Source of the DNA: Laburnicola sp. R22_1
Taxonomy: Eukaryota > Ascomycota > Dothideomycetes > Pleosporales > Didymosphaeriaceae
DNA: 64,000 bases
Direction of reading: 5' to 3'
Assembly: GCA_014281115.1 (NCBI GenBank)
Contig: JACONQ010000003.1
Coordinates: 3,224,001 to 3,288,000, forward strand
Shown here in pieces: positions 10,052 to 21,137 of this stretch. Both the position numbers and the translations under genes were made by a program. Under the pieces are notes generated by a model. The model was not told where the DNA came from, did not search any database, and saw nothing but the letters and a program-made list of their open reading frames with translations. Positions within the stretch are counted from its first letter, which is position 1. Each line of letters starts with the position of its first letter.

Positions 10052-10820
10052 TGCTAAGCTAATTATAGACAAGGGATTCTTACTGCACCGCACCTTATGA
10101 GGGATGGGGTGGCGAAGGAGTCTGGTACCCAGGTTCTTCCGCAGTGTCTCAAGATTTTAGAGAAGGAGTTGGTAGTTTTCGCTGTTTACAAAGCACATAG
10201 GAATGTCCTAGAAAATACTTAGGCTTGTCAACTTCTGTTACGGCTTATAGTACTTCTGTTTAACCTTTTCTACCGTCCGTCCACCCGTAACGGAACAACC
10301 GCCGTAGCGGAACGCCAAACCCTTCTCAGGCACCTTAAGTATACCTACGCAGGCGTATGGATTTACAGACGTTATCGTACTATTTTCTGGCTAATTCTGC
10401 GTCTAATGTTAGGTTCCAACTGGAAATTACGGCAGTCTTGGGCATGCTATCGATCGATCCGTTCACGATGACCTTTCACGCATCAGCTATTATCCACTGC
10501 CAAATCACGAATATTGGCTCGTTTTCGCATTTCGGAACTATGCGTCGAAAATTCGTATAAGAAATTTCATGATTCCAGGCGTTAGCGACACCGCAGACTC
10601 AGAAGCCGGGAATCCGAGGTTTCTCCGTGTAGAAGGTGGTCACCGCGAAGCTCGGCGTGAGAAGTTAGCGTTCGACGCTTGATTACATCGGGGTGTATTG
10701 AAACGAGATAATGAAAACACGCTAGGCTAAATCCGTCTCCATAATGCGAGGTGTGTCCTGTTCTATTTTTGGCGCGCCTCGTCCATTGTTGCGCTGAGCA
10801 CCTGTTCCCCTCCTTCCCAG
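10052..10820. other. Intergenic with degraded repeat-like sequence
   Basis: No supported gene. Around 10210-10330 there are ctgttacgg, ccgtccgtcc and gtaacggaac motifs resembling sequence near 4188, 14579 and 21565, suggesting fragments of dispersed elements. The rest leads into the pogo fragment. Confidence 0.4.
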
Positions 10821-10824
10821 CATC

Positions 10825-11283
10825 ATTACAGTGAGAAGCTCGGTAATGCTGCCCAAACATCCTTTGCCCAACACGCCCTCGACCAGGATCACATTCGATT
10901 CCTGTACAAGATGAACAATGAAGCCAAAGCTCGCCGAAAGACTAAGTCAGATATTCTTGGAAAGGGGAGAGTGATGACTCTATGCCAAACTCGAAGCAGC
11001 AAGGGTGAAGCGTGCGGAGAAAGAGGCTGCTAAAGAAGCCAAAGACAAGGGAAAACTTGGTCGGGAGCCAAAGAGTGCCCCGTCAGAAACAGAGGAAGCC
11101 ACCACAGATGAAAGGAAGCGTGGTAAGAAGCGCAAGAGCGCAGCGGCAGAGCTAGGTGTAACGTTAGTAGAGCGAGATACACCCGAGAAAACGGCCAAGG
11201 TGGTGCAGACAGGCGGTACACCGGGTGCGGAGAACGCAATTGCAGCCGAGCCTTGGAGAGCCCCAGTGGCGCGCATGTTGTAG
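10825..11283 (+). mobile_element. C-terminal fragment of a pogo/Fot1-type transposase
   Basis: The translated segment has a SFAQHALDQDHIRFLYKMN stretch, then ARRKTKSDILGKGRVM, a Lys/Glu/Arg-rich tail and a final EPWRAPVARM. This order (coiled Gln/Ala segment, a ...GKGRVM motif, basic tail, EPWRAPVARM end) is what I know from the C-termini of pogo/Fot1-family transposases in Pleosporales. One extra base near 10976-10980 shifts the frame between the first and second halves. The DDE catalytic domain and the N-terminal helix-turn-helix are missing, so it is a dead fragment. Confidence 0.7.
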
Positions 11284-11962
11284 CGGAGGATTACTTGGAG
11301 CGGGTTGATGCAGGCTCACGGCGACCCGTTGCTGTAACTCATAGTAATCAGAGGAGTTGCTTACCTTTGGTGTCCCTCTCGCTGTCCTTGTCATCATACT
11401 AACTCGTCAAAGTTCGCCATGTCGCCGGTGGCACCTCCTCGACAGAGATAGGCGAATTGCGGGGTAGTTCGAACCGAGTCTACTTAAAGCCGAACTCCCG
11501 CTCTCCAGCCTAAGTTGTAGCACCCCGCTCTCACGCCTCTTTAACATGTGCCGATATACTACAGCAGACATCATTTATATCCAATGCCAAAGACCGTCTC
11601 AACATAAGATAGTAAAACGTCTTTATCGGAGGTGCTCAACTTCTCCAAAGCCTGGACCACGATGTGAGGACTCCACGTATGATCCAAGTCTCGGTACACA
11701 CCTACCTTCCACCCGAAATGCTCCGTGCAAGTTCTGTCGGGACTCAGGAGCATCAGTTGGAGAAACGCATTATGAGGATGTAAGTTGTACCCGTATGTTT
11801 CGTTCATGATAAACCGTCTGATTGTACAATAGCATGATCTTCATGGTTAAACAGCTTGAAGAGGGTTCGCAGGAACGAAGGGATTATGGGATAATATTAC
11901 CTTAACGATTACATACATTAGTGTACTCTCATTACCTCATCGACTGCGGGTCTAGCTCCATC
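11284..11962. other. Mostly intergenic
   Basis: Contains only the weak minus-strand frame at 11571-11807 listed separately. No repeat or RNA gene was recognised. Confidence 0.4.
11571..11807 (-). CDS. Hypothetical 78-residue frame
   Basis: Open minus-strand frame with an ordinary amino-acid mix, including a YGYNLHPHNAFLQLMLL stretch and an acidic, Leu-rich C-terminus. No known domain. It may be a small gene or an exon remnant. It lies downstream of the aberrant kinase on the same strand. Confidence 0.25.
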   Translation of the reverse strand: MNETYGYNLHPHNAFLQLMLLSPDRTCTEHFGWKVGVYRDLDHTWSPHIVVQALEKLSTSDKDVLLSYVETVFGIGYK

Positions 11963-12781
11963 TCATTGGGTATCCACCTTCACCTCATTCTTGTGACAAC
12001 GCCGGGGGCCAGAATTTGTTTTCCTAGCAACTGGCAAGCTAGCAGCTTCAAGTTCTTGAAGAACTTCGTTCATAGAATTAAAAGTACCATGCCAACAACC
12101 CTGCATTAAATTGCCCAGCGGTATGTTTTCGATCTCGGGAAATCGATTCTCAGCATAGAGTTGCCTGACACGGAACATCCGATCGTCAGATACTGGAAGT
12201 CCATCGTGTGGCTGCCGACCCGTTATAACTTCGTATGTCGCGCAGCCGAATGCGAAGATATCGGTCTTTCGGCTTATTGGTGGTGTCGATTCCTTATAAC
12301 TAAACCACTCATAACAGGCTCTTGGCTTGTCTCCATCAATGCTGCAACCTTCAAAGTCGATAATCTTTAGATGCCCCTGAACTATGATCCAGTTGTTACA
12401 TCCAATATCAGCATGGATTATGTCCTTGTCATGCATGTATCGCGTTCCCTCTGCAGCTTCCTGCAGCCAGCAAATTTTCATACGCAACGGGATCCGGTCC
12501 GCTCCGCGTTCTCGAATTACCGTCCGAAGGGGTCGTCCGCGTTCAAGGATGAGGCCATTTTCTGTTGTACCAAAATAATTTACAATATTCACATGCAATC
12601 CCAGACGTTTAAATGCTCGACGCTCAACGTCGATTCCCTCATCGTAAAATTCTTTCAGAACTCTTTTCTTATCGATCGCATAAACAATTCCTGATCCGCC
12701 GGCCGTAAGAAATACGAGACTTTGGTAGTCTATAGACGGGGTCGATCGGGGCTGGACGTGCTCCATCATCCCCTGGGCCAT
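11963..12781 (-). CDS. Protein-kinase-like protein with altered HRD and DFG motifs
   Basis: An intact, intronless frame of 272 residues covering a compact protein-kinase fold. The glycine-rich loop is TAGGSGIVYA (from residue 26), with the beta-3 Lys at about 43 (RVLKEF). The catalytic loop reads HADIGCNN (residues 123-130) in place of HRD....N, and the metal-binding motif is DFE (142-144) in place of DFG. The catalytic Lys, Asp, Asn and second Asp are all kept, so activity is possible despite the changes. A Trp-Phe-Ser-Tyr segment after DFE replaces a normal activation loop. Such short kinases are abundant in filamentous ascomycetes, often in accessory regions; targets are unknown. Confidence 0.8.
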   Translation of the reverse strand: MAQGMMEHVQPRSTPSIDYQSLVFLTAGGSGIVYAIDKKRVLKEFYDEGIDVERRAFKRLGLHVNIVNYFGTTENGLILERGRPLRTVIRERGADRIPLRMKICWLQEAAEGTRYMHDKDIIHADIGCNNWIIVQGHLKIIDFEGCSIDGDKPRACYEWFSYKESTPPISRKTDIFAFGCATYEVITGRQPHDGLPVSDDRMFRVRQLYAENRFPEIENIPLGNLMQGCWHGTFNSMNEVLQELEAASLPVARKTNSGPRRCHKNEVKVDTQ

Positions 12782-13664
12782 AATCTCATTATGCTTGTGC
12801 GTGGGGCGAAAAGGGCGTAGGTCCTCTCGTGTGAGGCGTAGAGGGAGGGCTATAGTTGAGGGAGCGAGCTGGTCGACGTTTCGGGGTCTGCGGCCTTGAG
12901 CTGCGAAGGCGTGGCGGGGTAGGAGGAGCGCTTTGAGGGGACGCAGGCGAGACTAATGGAGCGGGCACGTTGGGCAATGGGGGCCGCTCTTTTCTTTCGT
13001 AGGGATCGATGGCGAGACTTAGTCGTTTGGTGGGTCAAGTCGCGTCGAATTGGCTTTGTCGTCGCTGTACGTCGTTCACATCGGTTGTGGTGGCCGTTAA
13101 CCGTGCTGCATACCGGCGCAAGACAAGTGCGGGCAGCGCCCAAGGCGCCGGGTGACTCAGCCCAGTGTTTGTTGTTCCGGCCAGGGCGTATCGCATATTA
13201 CCTAAGGTAAAATACAATGGATCACGGGATGTGGGGATTGTTTCGGCTTCTCTTTTGATTGGATGGCTCTGTTGGAAGTACCGAGTCGCGTGGCGATCTC
13301 GCATGAAATGAGCGCCATCCGCAGCCTTACGACCGAACATTACTTCTTAGTGATGCCGTTGGACTCTCTAGCTTCGATAAAGACGCCTGAGGGGTTGCGA
13401 CAGTAATGCAAGCGTGGTGGTGGTCCTCTGGCGCAGAAGGCTCATTTTCGCTCGAAAGGAGACTCTTCACGAATCATACAGGCGCTATCTCACCGCCTTC
13501 TCTAGTGCTATTACCCCCCCGTCCCCGAGAAATACATCGCAAGCGGCTAGACAAGGACAAAAAAGCTCCCTCTGTTATTAACAAGGTCAAAATAGTGTAG
13601 GCTGCCAAAAGCTAAGGACTCTGATATATATAAAGCAGACTTATATGCTTTATTCTTTATAATA
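12782..13664. other. GC-rich intergenic, overlapping spurious frames only
   Basis: Upstream of the kinase. The sequence is GC-rich with open frames on both strands, all short, Arg/Pro-rich and mutually overlapping, as expected from base composition alone. After about 13380 it becomes AT-rich towards the next gene. Confidence 0.4.
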
Positions 13665-14372
13665 ATGTATGTCCACTTTTCTCGAAGGCTTTGGGATAGA
13701 ATTTCAAACCAATTCGTTTATAGCCAGAGGCGACCTCTTGAAGCTGTTTGGAGTATAATTTTCAAAGACACGACCTGGTTAGAGCTTGCTACACGACTTG
13801 GGGTAAATCCAATCCTTCTAGGTGCCGACCTAGGCAGGTTCTACGGGGTCAAAGAGCATAATCATGGGAAAGCTAATATCTACTTACTCCTCGCTGATGG
13901 TTTGGGTGATTTAATACCAACCGAACAAGCATTCAAGACCAGTCTTCAACCAAATGCGCACGAAATCAACTCACGACTTTACGACTTCCCTGAATTAACG
14001 CTTCATATTATGTATTTGTGTCCTGAGGGTAGAGAGGGTGGAGAGGATCAGATCCTCGAACAAGCTAAAATTATGTTTGGTATCCATGGCCCTGCAAAGC
14101 CACTGCGAACTGCATATTGCTGCTGGAAAGACCGCAAAAGAGGTCTAACATGGATAAAGCCAAGAGGTATAAATGGTGAAATTACAGAGCTGTCTAATCT
14201 TCTTCCAATCTGGTTTCTGAATATTAATATCCCGGGAGAATATGGGCCTTTGCAAGTAAAGTTTAAGTGTAAAAACGTTCAAATTGGGATTAAGCATATT
14301 CGTGGTATCAGAAATGCTTTACAGAATAGGATTGTTGATTATTACACAATACTACCAGAAGGAGCAGAATAA
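13665..14372 (+). CDS. Hypothetical protein, paralogue of the gene at 428-1273
   Basis: An intact frame of 235 residues beginning MYVHFSRRLWDRI. It matches the 281-residue protein at 428-1273 along most of its length: VWSIIFKDTTWL, PILLGADL, an alternating hydrophobic strand ending LGD, KPLRTAYCCW, GINGEI and LLPIWFLN correspond in order and spacing. It lacks the longer C-terminal tail of the other copy. The two lie about 13 kb apart in opposite orientation, both beside AT-rich DNA. The family is unknown to me. Preservation of both frames suggests selection or recent duplication. Confidence 0.65.
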   Translation: MYVHFSRRLWDRISNQFVYSQRRPLEAVWSIIFKDTTWLELATRLGVNPILLGADLGRFYGVKEHNHGKANIYLLLADGLGDLIPTEQAFKTSLQPNAHEINSRLYDFPELTLHIMYLCPEGREGGEDQILEQAKIMFGIHGPAKPLRTAYCCWKDRKRGLTWIKPRGINGEITELSNLLPIWFLNINIPGEYGPLQVKFKCKNVQIGIKHIRGIRNALQNRIVDYYTILPEGAE

Positions 14373-15410
14373 GGGAAACGAAATACTTATAAGACCGGCA
14401 TTTTAACTTACAAAAGTTCCTTTCGCTTTTTCCCATTTCTAAGATAACCACTCTTCTTTTGACCAATCCCAGCTCTCAAGTTGTCTAACTCTGTTTCCCT
14501 TCTGAGATCCTGCTTGAGCGTCTTTATCTTTTCCTTCCTGGCAGGACACTCCTTGCTCAAATGATAATAAAGTGTAACGTCCGTCCCTAAGTCGCGCAAA
14601 ACCCCCCGTACCGCAAAATATGCGAGGTACTTTGATGTCAAGCAAGAATAAGTCTACGCACACATCAAAATATTCTATGTCTTTCTAAGGAATGCGTACT
14701 TTAGCCACTTGCGCATATAGCGCAGCCTCCCTACTAATAAATTACATTTGCATGGTTGCCTCCGCGCCTAATAGACAAGGTGCTTTCTTTCGTCGCATAA
14801 AGATGTCTCTCTGCTATAGCCGCACTACCTTGTTTGTGCTACTACGATGCGAAGGTATATGTCTTATACAAGCGTTAGAACCTTTTGACGATATTGCGCA
14901 GTCATATTAGCCTTTTGCCTCGATGTGGCGGGGACATTCATGCGTCCTTGCTACGCTAATTGGTACTTCTGATCGAAGCGCGAACTATATCTAGCTAGCG
15001 CAAAATGGCTCTTACAGACTATATAATCACGCCAACGTTATTTACATTTGTCATCTGGAACGGCCAGCTTGTGGCTTATGGGCCCTGTAACTTAGTTAGC
15101 CTAAGTGTCCGCGCCATAGTGGGCTGTGCAATCAGCCGCAACCCGCCTGCGATGGCCTGTTCTTACCTACTCTAGCCCAAACCCACTGACACGGCAATAG
15201 AACTCGCGCACTCTCGCGCCGCATCGCTATCGGATTTGATCCTTAGGTATAGCTCTGCGTCCTCTCTCTTCCTATGCTGGCTAACCTTAGTAGCCTAGGA
15301 CTAAAGTGCTTAACAAGCCGCTGCCTCGTCTCTTTGGCTAGGCTGCCGCGTCTGATGCCGACCGAGATCCGTTCCTACCGCTTGCCCCTGTCCAGCTCTT
15401 ATGTGAAACA
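14373..15410. other. Intergenic upstream of the HNWD gene
   Basis: A minus-strand frame at 14408-14641 (Lys/Arg/Leu-rich, coiled-coil-like) may be a small exon or chance. Near 14576 an acgtccgtccc motif resembles other repeat ends in the window. No convincing gene; the last few hundred bases presumably hold the promoter of the gene starting at 15411. Confidence 0.4.
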
Positions 15411-18400
15411 ATGCGTCTTGTGCAACGCAGCGACACTGGCGACTTTGTTCTTACTCAGATCGACGACGACTCTATCCCTCCTCCTTACGCGATTCTTTCA
15501 CATACCTGGGGCGCCGATGCTGAGGAGGTCACCTTTGACGACCTAACGAATAATACTGGCAAGGATAAGCCTGGCTATGAGAAGATCTGGTTCTGTGCAG
15601 AGCAAGCTGCACGCGATGGCCTAGAATACTTCTGGATTGATACGTGTTGTATCAACAAGAGAAACAATGCCGAACTCTCGCACGCTATTAACTCGATGTT
15701 TTGCTGGTACCGCAAGGCTAATCGATGCTACGCCTATTTACCAGATGTCTCCACAACTTCTTTTATTTTGAACAGAAGAAAAAAGTCAACAACGCAATGG
15801 GAGCCAGCTTTCTGGAAGAGCAGATGGTTTACCCGGGGCTGGACGCTCCAAGAGCTTCTTGCTCCAGCTTCGGTTGAATTCTTCTCCTTAGAAGGCAAGC
15901 GGCTTGGTGATAAAGGTTCGCTTAGACAGCAAATCCACGAGATTACAGCGATTCCTGGATCAGCACTCCAAGGGGCCCCCTATCCCAGTTCAGCGTCAAT
16001 GAGCGAATCTCGTGGATCAATAATCGCCAAACCAAGCTTGAGGAAGATAAAGCGTACTCCTTACTAGGTATTCTTGGTGTTCATATACCGCCTATCTATG
16101 GCGAAGGGATGGAGAGTGCGTTCAGGAGACTTAGAGAAGAAATCGACAAGCAGAAGAAATGCATGCAAGACCTACATCTCACTGATCCTTGTAATGACAA
16201 GAGGCGCATTGAAGACGCTAAGGGAGGGCTGTTAGAGGACTCTTACCACTGGATCCTTAAGAACGCAGACTTCCAACAATGGCGTGACGACGAGAACAGC
16301 CGACTGCTCTGGATCAAGGGCGATCCTGGGAAGGGCAAGACAATGCTGCTTTGCGGCATCATCGAAGAGTTAAAGAAGTCGATCGCGAAGACAGACCTCC
16401 TGTCCTACTTCTTTTGCCAAGCTACGGACTCGCGGATTAACAGCGCCACTGCGGTGCTGCGAGGTCTGCTATACTTGCTTGTTAAGCAGCAGCCATCACT
16501 CGTCTTGCATATTCAGAAAGAGCACGATCACGCCGGCAAAGCACTCTTTGAGAATGCGAACGCCTGGGTTGCCTTGTCTAAGATCTTTACAAGCATTCTG
16601 CAAGATCCAAGCTTAAACAGTACGTTCCTCATTGTTGATGCGCTCGACGAGTGCGTTACGGATTTACCTAAATTACTGGATTTCGTCGCCCAGAAGTCAT
16701 GCGTGTCTTCTCGTGTCAAGTGGATCGTCTCTAGCCGCAACTGGCCGGTGATTGAAAAGGAGCTCGACCCTGCAATGCAAAAAGTAAGGGTGTGTCTTGA
16801 GCTGCACGAAGACTCCGTCTCTGCAGCTGTTAGGGCATACATTCAGTTCAAAGTAAACTGGTTAGCGAAGCGAAACAAATACGACGATAAGACGCGGGAC
16901 GCTGTCAAGCACTACTTGTCGTTGAACGCAAAAGGCACCTTCCTCTGGGTAGCATTAGTGTGTCAAGAACTCACCTATGTATCGGAATGGAAGGTTCAGA
17001 AAAAGCTAACGGCATTTCCGCCCGGACTCGACGCCCTGTACAGGCGGATGATGGACCAGATCCACGATTCAGAAGATGCCAACCTTTGCGAACGTATACT
17101 AGCTGTCGTCTCCACTGTCTACCGGCCAGTCACGTTAGACGAGCTCGTGTCTTTCGTCGACATGCCCAACGGTGTTTCCGGGGATTACGAGGCTTTGTCT
17201 GAGGTTATAGGGCTTTGTGGCTCTTTCCTGACGCTTCGCGAACGCACTGTCTTCTTCGTCCACCAATCAGCAAAGGAATTTCTATCTCAGGAAGCGAGCT
17301 CCAAAATCTTTCCCTGTGGAATGGAGGGTGTTCACTATTCAATCTTCTCAAAATCCCTCCAGATCATGTCGACACTTCGGCGAGACATGTACAGCCTCCA
17401 TGAACTAGGGTATCCTGCTGAGCTAGTAGAACCGCCAGACCCAGATCCCTTAGCGACTCTGTGTTACTCGTGCATCTACTGGATTGACCACCTTGGCGAT
17501 TGGAGTCTTGCCTCCTCCGCGACTTCCTTAGTGGACCTGCAAGACAGTGGCGCCATCCACAAATTCTTAAGGGAGAAATTCCTTTACTGGCTTGAGGCTC
17601 TTAGCCTGTGCAAAAGCCTACCAGATGGGGTAGTCTCAATAGCAAAATTGAAGGCGTTAGTGGACGTAATGCTCTACCCTGGACGACTATTTTTATATTA
17701 TGCATGCTAATACAATTTAGGGAAGAGCAGATGCAGCTATGTTAAACAAGCTTGTTCAAGATGCGCATCGATTTATTATGGCGCATAAGGGGGCAATAGA
17801 AAACAGTCCCTTGCAGGCATACGCATCGGCACTTCTGTTTAGTCCAGCCAGCAGCCTAGTGAGGGGCTATTTTAAAGAAGAAGAGCCACAGTGGATTACG
17901 ATAAAGCCAAGTAACGTTACAGGGGATCAATGGAGTGCGTGCCTGTCGACGCTCGAGGGGCATAGCCGTTGGGTCAGCTCCGTAGCCTTCTCCCACGACT
18001 CCGCACGGCTCGCGTCGGCGTCGGACGACAAGACGGTCAAGATCTGGGATCCGAGCAGCGGCGCGTGCCTGTCGACGCTCGAGGGGCATAGCGGTGCGGT
18101 CAGCTCCGTTGCCTTCTCCCACGACTCGGCACGGCTCGCGTCGGCGTCGTACGACAAGACGGTCAAGATCTGGGATCCGAGCAGCGGCGCGTGCCTGTCG
18201 ACGCTCGAGGGGGGTATCCGCTCCGTAGCCTTCTCCCACGACTCGGCACGGCTCGCGTCGGCGTCGACCGACAAGACGGTCAAGATCTGGGATCCGAGCA
18301 GCGGCGCGTGCCTGTCGACGCTCGAGGGGCATAGCGATTGGGTCAGGTCCGTTGCCTTCTCCCACGACTCGGCACGGCTCGCGTCGGCGTCGTACGACAA

Positions 18401-19004
18401 CACGGTTAAGATCTGGGATCCGAGCAGCGGCGCGTGCCTGTCGACGCTCGAGGGGCATAGCGGTGCGGTCAGCTCCGTAGCCTTCTCCCACGACTCGGCA
18501 CGGCTCGCGTCGGCGTCGACCGACAAGACGGTCAAGATCTGGGATCCGAGCAGCGGCGCGTGCCTGTCGACGCTCGAGGGGCATAGCCGTTCGGTCAACT
18601 CCGTAGCCTTCTCCCACGACTCGGCACGGCTCGCGTCGGCGTCGTACGACAACACGGTTAAGATCTGGGATCTGAGCAGCGGCGCCTGCCTTCAGACGCT
18701 CAATGTTGGCTGGACACTCTCCCGCATCTCTTTCGATTATACCGATTCGTGCCTTGACACTGAGATTGGCACCATCAGTCTTAGAAATCCATCAGATTCA
18801 GTTGTACCCCTGAATAATGCAGAAGTCCAACAACCTCAATACAAAGGCATAGCTTTAAGTTCGGATAGAGTTTGGATTACATATAACTCGAAGATGTTCA
18901 TATGGTTGCCCTTAGAATATCGGCGGTCATGCTCAGCAGTGTTGGACAATACAATTAGCGTTGGGGTTAGATTAGGAAGGGTATGGTTCGTTAGCACGTC
19001 CTAA
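15411..19004 (+). CDS. HET-NACHT-WD40 (HNWD) STAND protein
   Basis: Model: exon 15411-17665, a 55-bp intron 17666-17720 (GTAATG..CTAAT..TTTAG), exon 17721-19004. One base appears to be missing in the C-run at 15976-15980; allowing for it gives 1179 residues. The HET domain (about residues 1-190) has PYAILSHTWG, WIDTCCIN and RGWTLQELLAP. The NACHT module follows: GDPGKGKT P-loop near 304-311 and LIVDALDEC Walker B near 407-415. A helical linker ends in PLQAYASALLFSP, then six WD40 repeats and a short C-terminal cap. This is the HET-E/HET-D/HET-R architecture known from Podospora, where WD repeats sense non-self and the HET domain triggers cell death. The same role is inferred here. Confidence 0.88.
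17936..18700 (+). repeat. WD40 repeat array, six near-identical 126-bp units
   Basis: Six in-frame units with the pattern GACLSTLEGHSxxVxSVAFSHDSARLASAS-xDxTVKIWD. DNA identity between units is very high. Variation falls at a few codons: the pair after EGHS (RW, GA, DW, GA, RS), the residue after V (S, R or N), the residue after SAS (D, Y or T) and Lys/Asn after the next Asp. Unit 3 lacks three codons and has EGGIRS in place of EGHSxxVxS. Variable positions match the class known to be diversified in Podospora HNWD proteins. Confidence 0.93.
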
Positions 19005-20201
19005 AGCCTTTAGTATTTCTTTATTTTTTATTATCTTATTTTCTCTATTCCTCTATTTCATAGAGGGGGCCGGGGATTAAGGTGTATATATACTTCCCTA
19101 AGTTGCACGCCAAAGCTTCGAGCATCCTCTAGATCAAGTCGCAAGCCTTTCATGTAGAATCACGTTCTTGATATTTGCCACCAGAAATAGAGCGCAATAT
19201 ACCATCATCCAATCTTATTCCATCGCTGTCTGACGGCGCAATAATATAGCTTAGTAAAAGGACCCTGCTGGCCCAGTCCATGTCGGCGGTAGTGGTCCAA
19301 CGAGCGAACAGCTGGCGGCAACGAACACCAGCCCGCCATCCAAAAATAGCCTCTTAGTCGTTAGACATTTGTGGAATAGCGCGAACCTTCGCTGGTTAAG
19401 CATAGAATAAAATACAATACGGTAATAATTTCCAGCGATACACCACGTAAGCTCGCTAGATCAGCCCGCGAAAATCATGCTTAGGACCCCCTCTGCGCGG
19501 ATAAATCCGGATTACATCATACTACGGATCGCGTATCTGCAAAGCTCTGCAATACTTCCTTACACTATAGAGCTATCGTTTGGGACCCCCGAACTCTAGC
19601 ATTTATAGATAGCCGTCTTATTGTAGGGATATAAACCGGGTGCGGTTTAAGAGGCCTTAAAAGGGAAGACTAAAAGCATAAGTAAGAGCGCTGTAATTTT
19701 TTCGCCACTCACCATCAGATTAAGGAGAATTCTTAGAAGAAGAGGATTGCCATTGATGCGATTTAATTTACTGTGGGGTGGGGGGTGGAGATGCTTTTAT
19801 AGGAAATCTTTTGCGGCACGGGGTGCTTTGCGTTACGCAGGGGGGGGCGTTAGGTCTTATCATATGAAGGAATGCGTGCCCCTTCCTCTGATTATCCCAT
19901 GACACATGGTTCGAATGGGCCCTTGCTCAGGCAATCCACGTATGGTCAGGCTGCAAGGACGATATTAACGCAGAATCCCAAGCAGTGTTTAGAAAGAAGT
20001 CCATTAATGTAAGACTTAATGTGCTGTCCCAAAAACTAGTTTATATATTTTATTGGCATTAGCTATAAGAATTATATATAGCTAGTGCATGACACAGACA
20101 ATAAAACTTGGCAAGGTTTAATTTAGAGGACTTACAACTAATTGATAGCAATTGCAAAATTATTTTAGAACTATATAGGCTAGTTACCTAGCAACAAAGT
20201 T
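19005..20201. other. Intergenic, partly AT-rich
   Basis: Downstream of the HNWD gene. Stops occur in all frames and from about 19980 the sequence is distinctly AT-rich. A G-run (19847-19855) after gcgttacgcag is reminiscent of the G-rich edge of the inverted repeat near 21140. No gene found. Confidence 0.4.
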
Positions 20202-20966
20202 TTACAACCATAAAACAGTGTCTAAGACAGAGAACTGAAACTTTCCCAGAGAACCTTGGGAATTTATCGCCTGAAGCAACTCATAGCAGTCAAGGTCGTC
20301 CACGCTTCGAAAAACGCGAAAAAAAAATCGCATCTTCGCAATGTACCCCTTTAACGAAACATGAAAGTCAAATTGCTCAACAAAAATGCGCTTGGCATCC
20401 TTTCCCATGTGCGAGATGTGTGATACGAGACGAACAAGGTTCTCCTCAGACACTTCCTGACCTAGGTAATCCATGTGGTTGGAATAATATGACATGTATA
20501 GCGCGGCCTGATCTGGATCAGAATTGCCTGGGTTTTCGAGCCATTCCCAGAACTTGGATTCGAGCAGTGTTTGCCCATATAGGTGGACAAGGAGATGGTA
20601 GCCATCCTCAGAGCGAGGGCAGTTGATATTATTCGGCAATATGCTCTGGTCCACGTTCAACCTTAGGCACTCATTTCCATCTCTTGTGGCGAGCAAGGTT
20701 GATAACATCGGCTCTATAGCGCAGTAGACTGATAGTGAACAGGAATCTGGAAGAGGTGAGGTGCTCTTCTGAGATTCTTCCGGGTCCAGAAACGGGTTGG
20801 GCGGCATTGTTTTGGCTAATGGGACGCTAGACAGATAAGGCTGAAGAGGCGAGGGTTTCTCCTGAGAGGTGTTCCAGCCCATGCTGGGCGGCATTGATGG
20901 GCGGAGGCGGAAGAGGCGGGGGTTCTCCTGAGAGGTGTTGCGGCCTACAAGCGTTTTGGGCGGCAT
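20202..20966 (-). CDS. Hypothetical protein with repeated Pro-rich N-terminus
   Basis: A frame of 254 residues. Residues 1-60 are built from imperfect repeats around NTSQE(N/K)P and MPP. The rest is an ordinary acidic/hydrophobic globular segment with EDGYHLLVHLYGQTLLESKFWEWLENP and later SHMGKDAKRIFVEQFDFHV. No domain recognised. An overlapping frame (20827-21207, also minus) translates the same minisatellite in another phase and starts within the inverted-repeat arm. The true start may lie further upstream, so the N-terminal boundary is uncertain. The gene borders the long inverted-repeat structure. Confidence 0.45.
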   Translation of the reverse strand: MPPKTLVGRNTSQENPRLFRLRPSMPPSMGWNTSQEKPSPLQPYLSSVPLAKTMPPNPFLDPEESQKSTSPLPDSCSLSVYCAIEPMLSTLLATRDGNECLRLNVDQSILPNNINCPRSEDGYHLLVHLYGQTLLESKFWEWLENPGNSDPDQAALYMSYYSNHMDYLGQEVSEENLVRLVSHISHMGKDAKRIFVEQFDFHVSLKGYIAKMRFFFRVFRSVDDLDCYELLQAINSQGSLGKFQFSVLDTVLWL

Positions 20967-21105
20967 TAATAGGCAGCAGTAGGATAAACAAGGCAGAGGA
21001 AGCGGGGGCTTCTTCTAATAGAAGTTGCAGCCCACAAACGTGTTTAGGAGTATTAATAGGCGGCAGTAGGGTAAACGAGGCGGAGGAGGCGGGAGGTTTC
21101 TTGTT
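20845..21105. repeat. Imperfect minisatellite, about 4 units of 67-87 bp
   Basis: Units share ggcggcattaatRggcRgcagtagg-like and gttctcctgagaggtgttg-like blocks followed by GC-rich gaggcggg stretches. Copies become progressively different. The array is open in two phases of the minus strand and contributes the N-terminus of the 20202-20966 frame. Confidence 0.7.
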
Positions 21106-21137
21106 GACGAGTTTATTATATTCATTGTTATTAACCT

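Noticed and set aside
12850..13340. Overlapping Arg/Pro-rich frames upstream of the kinase
   Set aside because: Mutually overlapping on both strands with no conserved features.
17856..18655. Two long minus-strand Arg/Ala-rich frames
   Set aside because: They are antisense shadows of the WD40 array, open only because of the repeated GC-rich unit.
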